From Vibrio hibernica (lineage in GTDB: Bacteria; Pseudomonadota; Gammaproteobacteria; Enterobacterales; Vibrionaceae), in the NCBI RefSeq assembly GCF_015223435.1, contig NZ_VHKO01000025.1, positions 1 to 38,889 on the forward strand: a DNA stretch of 38,889 bases, in the 5' to 3' direction. This document shows positions 38,144-38,889 of the stretch, in pieces. The notes under the pieces were generated by a model. It did not search any database. It worked only from the letters and a program-made list of their open reading frames with translations, and was not told the DNA's origin. A program made the position numbers and the translations under genes. Numbering within the stretch: the first letter of the stretch is position 1; each line of letters begins with the position of its first letter.

Positions 38144-38404
38144 TTGGCAAACAGTAAATCTGCTAAGAAGCGCGCTATCCAAGCTGAGAAACGTCGCCAG
38201 CATAATGCTAGTCGTCGTTCTATGATGCGCACTTATATGAAAAAAACTATCGCTGCTATCACAGCTGGCGATAAAGAAGCTGCAACTGCTGCACTAGTTG
38301 AAGTAACACCTCTTCTAGATCGCATGGCGACTAAAGGCCTTATTCATAAGAATAAAGCTGCTCGTCATAAGTCTCGCTTCTCTGCAGCAATCAAAGCTCT
38401 TTAA
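38144..38404 (+). CDS. rpsT: 30S ribosomal protein S20, TTG start
   Basis: 86 residues beginning at a TTG ([18 protein letters not shown]), as in E. coli, where the UUG start takes part in autoregulation. S20 binds 16S rRNA early in assembly. The helical, very basic sequence with [18 protein letters not shown] at the end is typical. GGGAG lies eight bases upstream. A terminator follows the gene. An upstream in-frame codon at 38129 is inside the ribosome site region and is rejected. Confidence 0.97.
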   Translation: MANSKSAKKRAIQAEKRRQHNASRRSMMRTYMKKTIAAITAGDKEAATAALVEVTPLLDRMATKGLIHKNKAARHKSRFSAAIKAL

Positions 38405-38430
38405 TTTTATTTTAAAGCTTAATTGCACAA

Positions 38431-38456
38431 AAACCGGCTTAGGCCGGTTTTTTTAT
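38431..38456 (+). terminator. rpsT intrinsic terminator
   Basis: AAACCGGC at 38431-38438 pairs with GCCGGTTT at 38443-38450 over a TTAG loop, then a T-run. Confidence 0.92.
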
Positions 38457-38518
38457 ATCTAAAAATTGGACTCAACATCTTCAGCTGAACTACAGATGGA
38501 TAAAACCAGTCTAGGAAC

Positions 38519-38827
38519 TCAACTTGCCTCACTCTTTGCACTGTACAGCTTGTGTAACTGCTCTATCATGGCTTTTACTTCAGAGTTATGCAGTGAGTAA
38601 TATACCGTCTGAGACTCCTTCCTCGTTTTAACTACCCCATCTCGGCGTAACCACGCTAAGTGCTGAGATAATGCTGATTGACTTAAAGGAAGCAATAAAC
38701 ATAACTCTCCAACCGATAATTCTTTATCATGCAAAATACACAGAATGTGTAACCTACTTTCATTAGCCATCGCTTTTAAAAGTACCACCGCTTGAGATAG
38801 GTTGCTTTCCATTTTAACTAAATCCAT
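38519..38827 (-). CDS. hlyU: ArsR-family regulator, HlyU homologue
   Basis: 102 residues, winged helix. VVLLKAMANESRLHILCIL, the recognition helix SQSALSQHLAWLRRDG and a wing TRKESQTVYYSL match HlyU. There are no ArsR metal-site Cys clusters (no CVC). HlyU activates haemolysin and RTX toxin genes in pathogenic vibrios by countering H-NS. In V. cholerae it lies next to rpsT, as here. Cys30 corresponds to V. cholerae Cys38, but the position of its partner Cys104 is Ser96, and an extra Cys is at 43 (from remembered sequence). GAGG precedes the ATG. No toxin gene is in view. Confidence 0.88.
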   Translation of the reverse strand: MDLVKMESNLSQAVVLLKAMANESRLHILCILHDKELSVGELCLLLPLSQSALSQHLAWLRRDGVVKTRKESQTVYYSLHNSEVKAMIEQLHKLYSAKSEAS

Positions 38828-38889
38828 ATTACAACCTCTACAAGGTTAGACATTTTTTAAAATCATCAATAAAATTTAACGAAATAAAT

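Noticed and set aside
1..38889. CRISPR arrays, tRNA or rRNA genes, prophage or integron cassettes
   Set aside because: No regular spaced repeats, cloverleaf-like genes, phage genes or integrase were seen on either strand.

Overview
The window is ordinary chromosomal sequence from a low-GC gammaproteobacterium, almost certainly a Vibrio or close Vibrionaceae relative. The diagnostic signs are an MSHA pilus cluster headed by csrD/mshH, a qstR-type competence regulator beside ssb, galU, uvrA and a PglL-type oligosaccharyltransferase, and an hlyU homologue next to rpsT. Neighbour order matches Vibrio blocks as I remember them, but I cannot name the species.

Layout. Positions 1-4605 (minus strand): the start of the MSHA cluster, csrD, mshI, mshJ and a partial mshK. 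mshI is broken by a 164-bp element with IS66-like ends and an 8-bp target duplication. Positions 4830-12337: ssb (minus), then qstR, galU, uvrA (with a LexA box) and pglL (plus). Positions 12447-21829: a PLP aminotransferase, lysC behind a lysine riboswitch, metH and metA (each with a MetJ operator) and a CPA1 antiporter between the two met genes. Positions 22073-27180 (minus): rplM-rpsI, petABC and sspAB. Positions 27555-31456: zapE (minus), zapG, degS and an EamA permease (plus); degQ is absent from its usual place. Positions 31493-31688: a second small inverted-repeat element. Positions 31771-38827: lspA, ileS, ribF, murJ, rpsT and hlyU.

How the genes work together. Most are housekeeping: translation (rplM, rpsI, rpsT, ileS), respiration (petABC), repair (ssb, uvrA), the envelope (galU, murJ, lspA, degS) and aspartate-family amino-acid synthesis (lysC, metA, metH) under separate lysine and methionine control. 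No phage, integron, CRISPR or defence system is visible. The strongest unusual observation is the transposon-derived disruption of mshI, which restores to an intact frame exactly when the element and one target copy are removed. Two junctions between blocks that lie apart in V. cholerae fall at metA and at the EamA/second-element region.
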